Of a stretch of DNA of 64,000 nt, positions 13,880 through 25,275 are shown in pieces. The stretch is taken from the NCBI GenBank assembly GCA_035041965.1, contig JAPYMA010000753.1, forward strand, positions 1 to 64,000. The letters run 5' to 3'. The notes under the pieces were generated by a model. The model saw only the letters and a list, made by a program, of their open reading frames with translations, was not told the origin of the DNA and made no database searches. Every line of letters begins with the position of its first letter. Within the stretch, counting starts at the first letter, position 1. This DNA comes from Anisakis pegreffii. Its lineage: Eukaryota > Nematoda > Chromadorea > Rhabditida > Anisakidae. The translations under genes were made by a program, and so were the position numbers.

Positions 13880-14170
13880 TTGCTCAGACATTACCTGGAT
13901 TGATTGGATTAAGCAAGCAATCTCAAACGCTTACAACGTGGCAGATGGCCTTACGTTTAGTCTTTTCTGTTGGCATTATTTTAGCCTTAATTGATGCCAC
14001 CTCGCTGGCTAGGCGGCGGGCAGGCCAACAACCACTCACCAACTGAGTATTTCAATTAGTTGCCGTAAATACTTTGCATAATTAAACGCAACCGACTACC
14101 AATCCAGTGAATAATCGTATCGTAACTCTACTAAACATAAACAACATTTTGCCGATTGCCCAGAGCGATC
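13880..14170 (+). repeat. Dispersed repeat family, copy 1
   Basis: This is homologous to 55480-55760 and, over its left part, to the reverse complement of 41690-41770. Blocks shared with the 55.6-kb copy in order are ACCTGGATTG, TTTTAGCCT-AATT, GCCACC-CGCTGGCTAGGCG, CAGG-CAAC, AATTAGTTGC, AATACTTTGCATAATTAAAC and CGCCGATCGC or near matches. Two copies lie in introns of the receptor gene, one in each orientation. No terminal inverted repeats or target-site duplications could be defined. It is probably an old non-autonomous transposable element. Confidence 0.75.
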
Positions 14171-16745
14171 GGCTTAACAATCGATCAGTGTTCACATAGC
14201 AGTTAAGTTCATATTCAGAAATGCTTGTAAAAAATGTATTGGAAACGAGCCTTTAGATCTTTCGGTGACCCTAATTCTCACAAGCAGAATCTATTTCAAG
14301 CAGTTTGTCAAGCAGATCTGGATTCGAGTAATTCATGAGTGCCTTCCTGCCCGCATGCTACAGTAGCACTTTACGCATCTGTCTTTAATCACCTTTCCTG
14401 GTTGATTTTTGATATACTGTTGAAGAAACGCTTTATAATCTGTCGTTTCCGTTGCGTTGTAAATTTTAATTGAATCACAGTCGAAGGAACGAAATCTGGA
14501 TGGATGTGAAATGATATCAAACTGGAGTATCGATCACTCCACTTGTCATGCCATTCGATTAGAGACTTCCTAGTTCACTTCCTAGTTTATTAGAGCGATT
14601 TTTATTGATAGCACTGAGCGATGACATTGCTTAATCACGTTCTCCATCGCAAGCAAATTCCAGTTCAACTTGCACTTAAAAAGAACAAAGAAAAACTTAC
14701 GAAACAGCAAGCAAGCATTTTGATTATTTTTGATCATCAACAACAACAACAAGATTATCTCTGTGAACTTTTTACGTAATTGCAACATTATGACTGATGG
14801 AATTCACTAAAAATTTAAATTGATTACCCAACTCGTCGATTCAGTTATGATATATGCTCTCGTTGTTCAATTCAACGAAATGCCACTGAGTGTTTTCACA
14901 TCGTTACGTCCGCTCGAAATATTCATCGTAAAAACTGCTGGTGCCATAGGCATTCGAATCCTCAAACTACGTCCATACAACCGTACGTGTATGGAAATAT
15001 ACATTTCGAAACATTCATTCGATGGATTTTGATCATTTGATGATTGTTTTTTGTTGAACATTTTCATTTTAAATGGATTGTTTTCGAAAGAATATTATTG
15101 GAAATACGAGTTCATTTGGCGCAACATTAAAGTTCCATTAATCTAGATATATTCACTCACTCACAAATGGAAATATTTTTGCTGCTGTCACATGCTGTGC
15201 TATTGTCACTGCTGTCACATGCGCACACACCCAATTTGTGTGTCATCGATCATTAAGCATGATACGTTAAAGGGAACTCAGGTTGTTTGCTGTCATGATA
15301 TGATGTTTCCAGTAGGTGCTACACCTATCTCTAAAATTACCGACTAACACATTTCGCACTATATCACTCAAAATATTCCTCATACAGTACTCACATGTTT
15401 ATGAATACTCATACAGTACTTATACGTATATCTTCTCTTGCTTCAAACAAGAATCTAATTTTTTTGATTCCCAATTAATTCTAGGATTGAGAAGAAACCA
15501 CCTGGAGTAGTTTATATGGGTGAGTTGATAAGCGGGCACGCTGAATTTTATTTAATAAGTTTCAAAAAATTTGGAATTTGAAATTGATTGCGGATTGATT
15601 AAGTGCACAGTTGAGATCAGCTCAGTTTAGCAACTCATGATCTCGTTTGTTTAGTTGGGTTATATATGAGCAGTTTGTTGGTCATGAATGTGTCTTCATT
15701 GTTAATTATAATATGCGGTGAATTAACACAACACAATACTCTATGTAAATATACCGTATCCGCTTAATCAGGAACCGAGGCTGTTATTAATTTCGCACAC
15801 TTTAGACAGCAGGATATGTTCAAGAAAGTGGAGATGTCTTCAGAGAAAGGGCATCACTTCAACGGGACAAAATATCTTCAGAAACATGGAATCGTTCAAG
15901 GGAGGGCTGCGGATTTCCCTGATCCTTTTCCGGATCGTAGATCCATTTGAGCTTGACCAGGGGGGGTAGAGGGTGGGGAAAGGACTTTACAAAAGAATAT
16001 AATGAATGTTATTTTATTTGCTGATTATAATCCTTCTTTCTGATGAAGTATAATGAATTAATTCATTCAATTAATAATTCTAACACATATATAGTTCATG
16101 AATGTTGAATTTATTCGTTGCCTTTGTAATCGTGTGCAAATGGCTGCTGGATGTGTTGTGATATTGTTGCGCACTAACTAATGCGCTACGGAATGTTAAA
16201 AACATGTTATTGTCATTGTATCGGCGAAGAAATAATGCAAGAAGGAACGAGATTATTTGCAACAGTTACTATTAGTATTTCTAAAATTACTAACTGCTGC
16301 TATATCACACACACACTACTGAATAGGAAAAGACTATTATTACTTACTCTTCAACCAGTAGTGTACATTACTACTATATTTATATTACTTTATGGAGGAT
16401 TGTTCACTTGCCACTATGCCAATACACAACTAACAAGTAATAGTTCACGTTTATGAGTAAACAGCTATGCTTGTGAGTGCTCTGTTGCGTTAGTACTTTG
16501 ATCAAGAATGCCCTTCAGAGAGTGAGTTGCGACGACAACGTGCTTGTGGCGGCGCCATGTTTCGTAAACCTAGCAGGAAGTGTGTATTGGGAGGGAGGGA
16601 CGGGAGTGAAGGGAGAAACGGGATTTGTGGTCTTTCACTGTTCGAGATATGGACGAACGACCACCCGGACCGAGAGACCATCATCAGCAATTCCATTCAT
16701 CACACACTTGAAGTAGTACGCGCCAAACGGGTGGCGCCTTCAAAT
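14171..16745. other. No gene recognised
   Basis: There are only short, low-complexity open frames. An open frame at 14820-15032 has no domain I recognise and no convincing splice sites. Confidence 0.45.
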
Positions 16746-16771
16746 TCTCGCAATCTAACTCGATTGCGAGA
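16746..16771. other. Perfect 10-bp stem-loop
   Basis: TCTCGCAATC (16746-16755) and GATTGCGAGA (16762-16771) are perfect inverted repeats around a six-base loop. There is no neighbouring gene end to which it could clearly belong. Its role is unknown. Confidence 0.6.
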
Positions 16772-18472
16772 GATTCCAAGCAAGCAGCAGCTGGGTGGTT
16801 GACACCAAACATCTATCGACATCCCACTAGAACTTTGTCGTCGTCGTCTCCGTTGTCATACGCATTCCAAATCCAGTTGTACTACTGCTGCTACGGCTAC
16901 TGTTTTCCTCTCCGATCAGTATTCCTTGTCCTTTTTCTCTGATTCCCCCATTTTGCTGTGGTTTTTCTAGTTTCTTCACAACTCACAATTTCTTTCTTTG
17001 CGTAATCCTCTAAAAAATTCGTGCATAATCCCCCACTTTCATTCCTTTCCATTTCTTAGTTTTCAACTTTCCCATTCACATTCATTCTTCTTCACACTTC
17101 CTACTCCAAACAAACAAACCAACCAACCAATCAACCAACCAAATTTCCTCCCCATTTATTTAATCATTTCGTTCTCCTCATCGAAATTACTGCTCACCAA
17201 CTCCTCACTCGCTCACAATCAGTTCAAAATTTCCATCCAATCTCGATCTTTCATCATTTTCAGCATCACCATCAATACCGCCATCTTCATTCGTATGTTC
17301 ATTCATTAATCCCATCCAACTGCTCACCACTCCCTTCATCCTCCCTTTACTGTCCTTCCTTCCTTCCAACTGTCCGTCCGTCCGTCCGTGCGTTCCAACG
17401 GCAACAATCGTATCCGATTTGACGACTGCACTAAAACGAACGAGCGATTGAAGAGGACCAGTGACGAGAATGAATAAAACACAAACAAACACAAACACAA
17501 CATCGTTGCGCAAAGCGACGTTTATTTAAAGAATATTTTATAGTTTAGTTTAGTTGCACAGTTTTTATAATAGTAGTATTATGAAGATGGTATAAACTTA
17601 CCAGAACGTTCCGTTCCCATTAAAACTATTGCACATTCGTTCATTTACTTATGTATTTATGCGGATGGATGGATGGAAGGAAGAATGGACGGATGGATGG
17701 ATGCTTATTTGTACACATAAAGTTAACTTATTTTTATTCGTTTATATTTATGCATGCATGCTCGCTCATATTTTACATATGCAATGCAGCAACAGCAAGT
17801 AAGTACACAGCGCACAAATTGTCCCTGTCCCTGGTTGCTCGTTGTCAGTTGTCCTCTTCGTTCTCCTCATTTGATGTCCGTTGTTGTTGCTGTCGTTTGC
17901 CGTCCTCCACTCAATGGTTCGCTTAATTTGTCAGGTGATGATGCGTCCACCACCATCTTCATGCCTCGATCCAATCCCTAGTAGTCTTCCTGCTAGTTGC
18001 TAGCCGGAGCAGCAGCGGTGGCCTTCCTACCAGTCTTGCTGGTAACTTGCCTCTATCGCCACTACTACCTCGTTTCGTTGTTGTTGGTTGTTGTCCCTCT
18101 CTCAACAAATAAGTGACAATGTCTGTCATCCATCCACATATCCATCCATTCATATTTCCATTCATACATACACATCTTCCTGGTTTAAGTATTCCTTCAC
18201 TCTTCTACTCATTGGATGAATCATTTTATTCGTTGCCTTATTTCATCTATTGCTTCATTTCGTTCTCCTCGTATTGACTCATTTATTTATTCATTTCGTT
18301 CATCACCGTAATGCTGCCTGCGTTAGTCCCTCAATAAGGACAACATCACCCATCAAAACAGCGGGCCATGCCAACGCCATATCGGCAACAATACCAACAA
18401 CAGTTCAGTCCAGTTCAGTCGGAAGAACGAGCAGTCAGCGTATACGTTGAGTTAGGAGCTGGGTTAAAAGGC
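16772..18472. other. Pyrimidine-rich and simple-sequence region without a gene
   Basis: From about 16990 to 17400 the + strand is strongly C/T-rich, followed by a GTCC microsatellite near 17373-17390. GGAT/GGAA tetranucleotide runs lie at about 17660-17702, and a TTCAT-rich stretch lies near 18100-18300. The open frames here are by-products of this composition. No protein domain is recognisable. Confidence 0.5.
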
Positions 18473-18552
18473 CTGAGCTAGAGTTGGTTCGGTGGGTTAA
18501 GGGCCCCGAATTGCGGGGCCCTCGACCCAACCAATCAACAACTCTAACTCAG
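18473..18552. other. Long GC-rich hairpin (~80 nt)
   Basis: Nested inverted repeats fold this block into a long stem. The outer arms are CTGAGCTAGAGTTG against CAACTCTAACTCAG-like sequence with one mismatch. The middle arm GGTGGGT faces ACCCAACC with a bulge. The inner arm AGGGCCCC pairs perfectly with GGGGCCCT around a seven-base loop (GAATTGC). The GC-rich core stands out in AT-rich surroundings. It could be a precursor of a small RNA, a fold-back element or another structured RNA. It matches no family I recognise. Confidence 0.7.
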
Positions 18553-20651
18553 CGGTCCTTGACTAGCGACTGATTTCCTGGTGACATTGTACTCGGAACG
18601 GAACTTTCAATTTTCTGTGTTTGTAGCTTCGATGAGTTGGTATTCTATTCAATATTTCTAAAAGTTTCGCATTAAGATAAAACTATACGTGCTGCTGCTG
18701 GCACGTGTTGCGAGTGTATGTGTACATATTTATGGATATTTGCGCATCGTGTATGCACTTAGAAGAAAGCAGCAGCAGCAACTTTGTTGCTTGAAAGCTG
18801 ACACATTTAATTAACGGCATGGCAGCCATCCAAGCTCTACCCAATGTCCTTGCTAGCTGAAGGCTTTCCTCTTGTGCTAATATCACTAACAAGCATCTAT
18901 ATCCAGCGCTATCTCCGTCTCGAAATCTGCATTTATCCCGTTCTATATTCTTTTATGTCTGAAGTTTGTTTGCATCACTTCATCTGTCAGTTTACCATTA
19001 TCATTAGTATTATGCTTAATGCAGATTTGATCAAAGTTTCATTCTCATTCTCATTCTCGTTGATCTATCTGATCATGTTTAATTGCAACAAATACGTTGA
19101 AAATTGAATTCGAGTGAGTCATTCCCTCTGCATGACAACTAAATTGCTATCGTTTTCAATGAGATCATATCATATAATCACTACTGTCATCATAGAAACT
19201 GTAATGTCATTCTAGAGTTCAGTCTTAAGATTATGTGATGACGATTATCAAGCAAGGGCATTTGCTTCACGATCTCTGAATTATTCCACCTCATGACTGC
19301 AAAAGAGTGCGAGAAATCGCTTTTCCTTGTTGCGCACTGAAAAACTCCGAAGTGAAACAGCAGGTTTTTGTAGAGGTTTGCATCGAGCAGCGTTTGCAAC
19401 GGAATTATTGGGTTAAGCCACTGGAAAGGTTTTAGGAAATATGTTCAATTTCCTCTTTCAAGCACAGTTCCAAGCAAATCCTACCAGTCTGCGTTCGTCC
19501 TATTGTGTTCCGGCGATTATTTTTGAGAGTTGTCAATAGTAACGATTTCCAACCGAAATAATTATCGAAATTTCATCAGAACAATTCATCTGAAGTTTAT
19601 TTACCTAAGCGATATGCCGAGCGAGCATTTGGAATCAATTTATCGTACATTGTGCCTCACAAAGTTATTGTTATTATTATTATTATGATTATGATTGCTA
19701 TTCTTATTGTTATCAGGCAATGTTATTGTTATTGTTTGTCTTGTGATAAGCACTTAGAATCGATCTTCTTCTAAAAAGGAAATGTGTTGGTATCAGCAAA
19801 GTAATTTTAACTTTACGAGTTTGAGCAATTAAGCGCGCTTATGTTAACGGCAGAATTTATTCCAAACTGGAATCCGATGGGGGTATCGATCATAACAATG
19901 ATAATGATCATATGGTCCCAACGATATCGAGTTGATTTTTCACAGATTTTCTCTCAGTTTCCATATGGAATATAGCCGCTTTCGAAGTTTTTAAACGAAA
20001 CTTTCGTTCATTCTGTGCAGTTTATTTTACAAGAACTTCTCTTGTAAAAAGGGCAGCATATGTAGCCCTTGCGAAGAATTCATGCAAGAAATGGGCATAA
20101 AATCAACTGATTCAAATGACAAATATTTGGATGATAGCTAATAAGCACTCAAGCGAAATCGTCAACGATATCGAAACGAAAAGCAACGCAACCACTCGGC
20201 AAAAGTCGACCAAATAAATCAAAGAACAAACAGATTACGCGCTCTCGACACGACAATAAACATCATTCAGTTCAGTTCATTCCCATATAAAGCATCACAA
20301 ATTTTGATTGTCCAGTGGCGCCGCCACGCATCTAAAACCAACTTTAATATAGTGTACACACATCGCATCCATAATGTCATACATCCTAAAATTGTCACGA
20401 TCGCTAATACTATAGTTATTGCTCATATCGTTATCATTATCACTGTTACGATTACTTTCATTTCATTATTATTATTATTTTTATCTTGCTCACTATTATC
20501 GCCTCTAATAATATTATCACCACAATTACTGGTGTAATTACTGTTGTCGTTTGGGAACTTTTTCACCTCTCCGTTTCCGTATGGAATTCTACAAGTTTAC
20601 CGATTTCTAGTTATTATCTAACTACCAGTAACGTATATTATCATTACGGTC
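18553..20651. other. No gene recognised
   Basis: AT-rich sequence with short TTATTG/ATTATT runs near 19670-19730. I see no coding or RNA gene evidence. Confidence 0.45.
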
Positions 20652-20747
20652 AATGATATTGGTACACCACTCGATTTCGATCAGAACTTTCCTTCCCGTT
20701 CGCGGAGGAAAATTTCTCTCGAAACCGAGTGGTGTACCAATATCATT
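20652..20747. other. Near-perfect 96-nt hairpin
   Basis: A 22-base left arm (20652-20673, beginning AATGATATTGG) is the exact reverse complement of the right arm (20726-20747, ending CCAATATCATT). Inside, TTTCGA faces TCGAAA, and a TTTCC/GGAAA-type stem continues toward a loop near CCCGTTCGCGG. The size matches an animal microRNA precursor. Perfect arm pairing is unusual for a microRNA and fits better a recent fold-back element or an endogenous small-RNA source. I do not recognise the arm as a known microRNA. Confidence 0.75.
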
Positions 20748-21308
20748 AATGTTGTGAGCCTAAGCCAAGCTATGATCCGGCTTGTATCTGTTATCTAATT
20801 GTGTGCTATTATTCGTTACAGTCAATGTTAAAAAAAATCTAATCGTAAGTTATAACAAATAATATCAATAATGACTGCAACACAACCGAACATGTGAAAA
20901 TTAGAAATTACCAGTGAATGATAGGAATAGCAATGGCCGTTGGGTGTCGTCACACAGCAGTTGTGTGGATGAGTAGAAATGCACGTCACATATAATTTCT
21001 CATTGGAATTCGATCTGATCAGTTCACGAGTGATTGAACAGTGAGAATGCATTAATGAACGTATGATCAACGTAACCGATTGAAATTACTACTATCTATT
21101 TGCCGCCACAACAGTGAGTGAGTGATGTTATCAGTTGTTGATAATGCATTATCAGTTACTATTGCTTAACATTTAGCGATTATTTACTTTTTCATTCATT
21201 TATTTATTCATCGTTCATTCTGCATTCACCAGTTTTGTCAATATTTGGATGAGTGGGTTTGGGTTTTTGTTTGTGTGTGTATGTGCATTTGAGTCGTGTA
21301 TTCTGTAC
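20748..21308. other. No gene recognised
   Basis: Short AT-rich spacer between the hairpin and the ATT microsatellite. Nothing is supportable here. Confidence 0.45.
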
Positions 21309-21323
21309 TATTATTATTGATGA

Positions 21324-21370
<47 letters not shown>

Positions 21371-21450
21371 ATATTATTATTGTCATTATTATTATTATTA
21401 TTATTATTAATGATATTATTATTGTCATTGTTATTATTATTATTATTAAT
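21309..21450. repeat. (ATT)n compound microsatellite
   Basis: This is about 140 bases of ATT repeats interrupted by two copies of AATGATATTATTATTGTCAT. They begin at about 21367 and 21409, giving a 42-base higher-order period. Long Ile/Asn/Leu homopolymer frames arise on both strands and should not be read as genes. Confidence 0.95.
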
Positions 21451-24400
21451 ATTGTTTTCGTCAATACAAATATCATGACGTTCGGTGATATAATTGTTTG
21501 TGATGTTATTACTACGAATCACGTGAATTACGTATATCATTAAATAATTGATTTCCTTTACTTTAGAACAGATTTTCGGCTCTTCTCATTTATTTTGCCA
21601 ATCCCAATCGAATGTTCCTATGGATAACCGTTTCTTTAAACGTTTATTTTTGCAGTTTCGAAATGCTTGTTGCCCATTTCTATTAATAGGAACATCCATC
21701 CAAAGCCAGTGCGAAGATCGTAATGAATGATGCTCTGTCGGGCAATAGTGAATGTTTGGAATGTTCGGAGTAGTGCAGAATTGTGGGGAACGGAGAATTT
21801 TAGAGATCCATCGGGTCCGCGACTTTTTTCGAGGTGACCGCATTTTCGGAGTCTCCAACTACGTAATTTCATCTCCAATTTCACAATTTCCCACCTTTTT
21901 TCTTCCCCGCAACACTGCATGCCCGAGGTTACGTGATTAATATGATGATGACCGATTTGTTTTGATCAACTTCCGTATGCATCCATCAGATTATTTCTGT
22001 TCAGCATTTACGTTTTGTTTTTCAGTTGTATATTAATTTAATATACGTATCGATTCGCACATTCCTAACAATAAGTGCACATGCACATGTGATAGCTCTA
22101 TGTCACCACGTAAGCTTTCGAAAAGCTGAACGTTGCCGAAAAAATTTTATATCATTATAGGAGAAGAATTTGCGCATTTCACGCTCTCGCAAACCCACAT
22201 AAACTGATGGAACACTCCAATTTGCCACTTCAAAACTTAGCCTCTTTGTGAAATTTCCGCTTGCGTTGATAATCGAATGAAATTCCGGGAAATTTCAATT
22301 GAACTCTCTTCAATTCAAGCGTGAATTAGGTGAAAACATTTGGTAGTGAGCATGTGATAATACCCACCGCAAGGCACACACACTCATTTCCGTTCGTTCT
22401 CTTTTTGCTTTCTCATCTTTAAGTGATCATGGAAATGTTAAATGAGTTGTTTTTATATCTTCGTTCATTTAACACGTGTTCTGTTCATTCAATAACTCTT
22501 TCATTCTTCTTCTTTATTCAAATGTTTCAAGTCAGGAAATTCCACAAGCTGTTGCTGCTTACGATTCGGTTCGCTCTTAAAAAATCCGTTATCCTCATTT
22601 CTGTGCCGAATATTTCCTCCATTTCATCTATGATCAATTGAAGCATTTATCGCTGATTACTACTATCAAGCGATCTAACAACACATATAACCGCGCTAAC
22701 TCTAGATGCTTTATTTCATTAGGTTCTAAATCGATTTGTAAACGATCATATTAATGATCGTGATTGTAGTTGTGATAACGTTAAAAATGATCATACGATC
22801 CATCCAAAAAAGCATGTGACCATGTGATCATGATGTGTGTTTATTTATTTTCTTTTGTTGAAGCGTTCACTTTTTGTGCGATTACTGCCAGATTGATTTA
22901 TTTGTCGTAATGCTGAATATGATAATGTGTTGTGCATGATGGCTGGCTGTGTTGAGGCAGTCAGGTCTTTGTGTTCTGATCAAGTTATACCATTTATTTG
23001 TGCTTCATTGCACTTTCGTGATTGCTGAACGAGCATTAAGTGTTTTTTGAGATTGGAATCTGTAGAATTTCCTCTTCCGACTTCATTTTTGCTAATAGAC
23101 CATTCGACAAGAACTAGTTGATAAGTAGACGTGATCTTACCCATATCTACCTTCTCCGTCGTCCACCACCTCCGTAAAGCTTACTGCAATCGCCAAGAAC
23201 AAATTCTGTTGCTTGCTTCAAGTATGAGAGTTGTTTTGTAAGAGTCAAGATAAAGTGGTAATTATTATCGTATCGAAAAAAATCTCTTTTTGGATTATCG
23301 TATCGAAAAAAAATCTCTTTTATCAACAGTATCATATCACATCATAAATATGAGTGAAGTTTTAACTCTTGCGCATCTTCTTTCACATTTCATGCATATT
23401 TAAAGATACTAGCGCATGAAATCATCAGCCTTCATAAAAATCCAACTTCGATTTTTGATTTGACGATCGGAGATGTGCTCAAGCATGGAGCACAGCTGAT
23501 AGAATATATTGTTTTGATAAAATTCAGTGTTTTTGTATAATGGAAACGTTGGATGTTCGATGATAATGATGACATAATAAGAAAGTTAAAATATTACATA
23601 ATGTTGAGCAATATCTACAATATTCCAATATTCTCTTTGGCTGCTCTATTGTATTTTCTGTTTTGGTACAGTTTACAGTTTCACTTTACTATAGCTTTTT
23701 GTTGTATTATGTGATATTTCATGTCAGTGTTGATTCTTCATCATATCATATGATCATAACATGAACTTTTTGTTTTGGATTTTACTCTTGTTTTGATTCA
23801 GCTTAGCTCGGTTTGGTTCAACGACTGTGCTTGATCCATTGTCCATGCGAATATTCTCGTACTTATGATTTATGCTGTCAACATTTATATTCTTTTCACT
23901 CAAATATTCCCTACAAATAAATTTGCTGCTTCTTGTCACATCTTTCTCCTATTCTATTAAACCTGGAATTAGTTTCACGATCAAATTTCATTACTCAAAA
24001 ATTGACAGTGCAAACCTTTAAATTCTAAGATCTTACCACTGACCTACCCTCTTTTCTTTACATATCGAATTTTTTTGCTCTGATCCATGATGGTACCCGT
24101 TGATTATGATGTACGTAGCTGCGTTGCAAGTGTATGCTTGCTTAATCCATAAGTCCCTCATGTTCATTAGTACCTGGTTCGTTCACTCCCCTCGACTATT
24201 CACTCGAATGTGTTATGCGTTCGTGTTCGGAAGAAGAAGACGAATGATCAATGAATAATGAATATCATCGAAAAAATAGCTGTTGATCATCCTAGTGATT
24301 ATTGCAGCATTTAATAGTGGCTATGCACTACAACGAGGCTGTAAAACAACATTAGGTGAGTAGCAAATAAGGCTTTTTTTTACATTCCACTCGTCATTTG

Positions 24401-25214
24401 ATAGCATTGAACGGCTGCTGCTGCTACTGCTACTACAGCAGTAGGATGTACATCTTATATTTTAGTGTCTTGTGCTTATCGAACAGTAAACTTAACCCCA
24501 TAACCCAACAATAAGCCAATGATGTCACTATGTTTTTTGTACTCTTTTGTACCGGGATGTATCCTCCCAACACCTCAAACACTGAACCACCAGAATGAGA
24601 AGTAGAGCGCAAAGCGGAGCGAAGTTTCGCAAAAAAAAGCACCTTCTCAAATGATTGCGTACAGTGCAGTATTGTATTGCTTGCTTGCTTGCGATAAGTA
24701 CCGAACAGTGTAATTGCAAAAAATAGTTTTTTCACTTTGAGAAATTGATTGTTGCAGTTTGCGAAAAATTCAAATAAATAGGCGAGTTAAAAATGACGAC
24801 GAGCACTTGTTCGTTTGGATTTAATACTGCCTGACGGGTCTGATTGCTTATAAGCGATATTGTTGGGTATCTTCAGGCGGCGCAATTTGCACTGATCGTG
24901 AATCGATTCATTTTTCATGGTTCGTTGACAGTGCTTAAGTATGACCTGTGCACTCATTAGCAGCAGTTTGTGCAGATCGTAGAAAAGTGATGATCCGATC
25001 CGGTTCAGCTGTTTAGAAGGTGTTCGTTGCAATAGCTGAAATTGATTGCAAGTGTTCTCAATAAATTGTGTGTGATGTGATGTGTAAAAGTGTGCGTGTG
25101 CTTGAATGAATGGTGATTAATTCTGATAGTGGTCAACTTCGGACCCAAGAAATCGGATCAGTGCTCGTCTTTGTTCCTAGTCGATTCATAGTACTGCTAA
25201 GCGACAAAGTCGTG
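21451..25214. other. No gene recognised
   Basis: AT-rich sequence without supportable coding features. A 30-base direct repeat at 23264-23321 is listed separately. A 100-codon minus-strand frame near 24433-24735 has no recognisable domain. Confidence 0.4.
23264..23321. repeat. Two tandem ~30-bp units
   Basis: ATTATCGTATCG followed by an A-run and ATCTCTTTT occurs twice in tandem (starting 23264 and 23294), differing by one A and the linker. Confidence 0.85.
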
Positions 25215-25275
25215 TCCAAACTCAAAACATCTAAGAAAATAATCAAGCACTGATCAGTGGTGTTTTGAGTTTGGA
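25215..25275. other. 15-bp perfect inverted repeat
   Basis: TCCAAACTCAAAACA (25215-25229) and TGTTTTGAGTTTGGA (25261-25275) are exact reverse complements around a 31-base spacer. The spacer itself contains CACTGATCAGTG, a perfect palindrome. It could be the ends of a tiny fold-back element or a structured RNA. No gene is adjacent. Confidence 0.7.

Noticed and set aside
21204..21543. Poly-Asn, poly-Ile and poly-Leu open frames on both strands
   Set aside because: They are translations of the ATT microsatellite.
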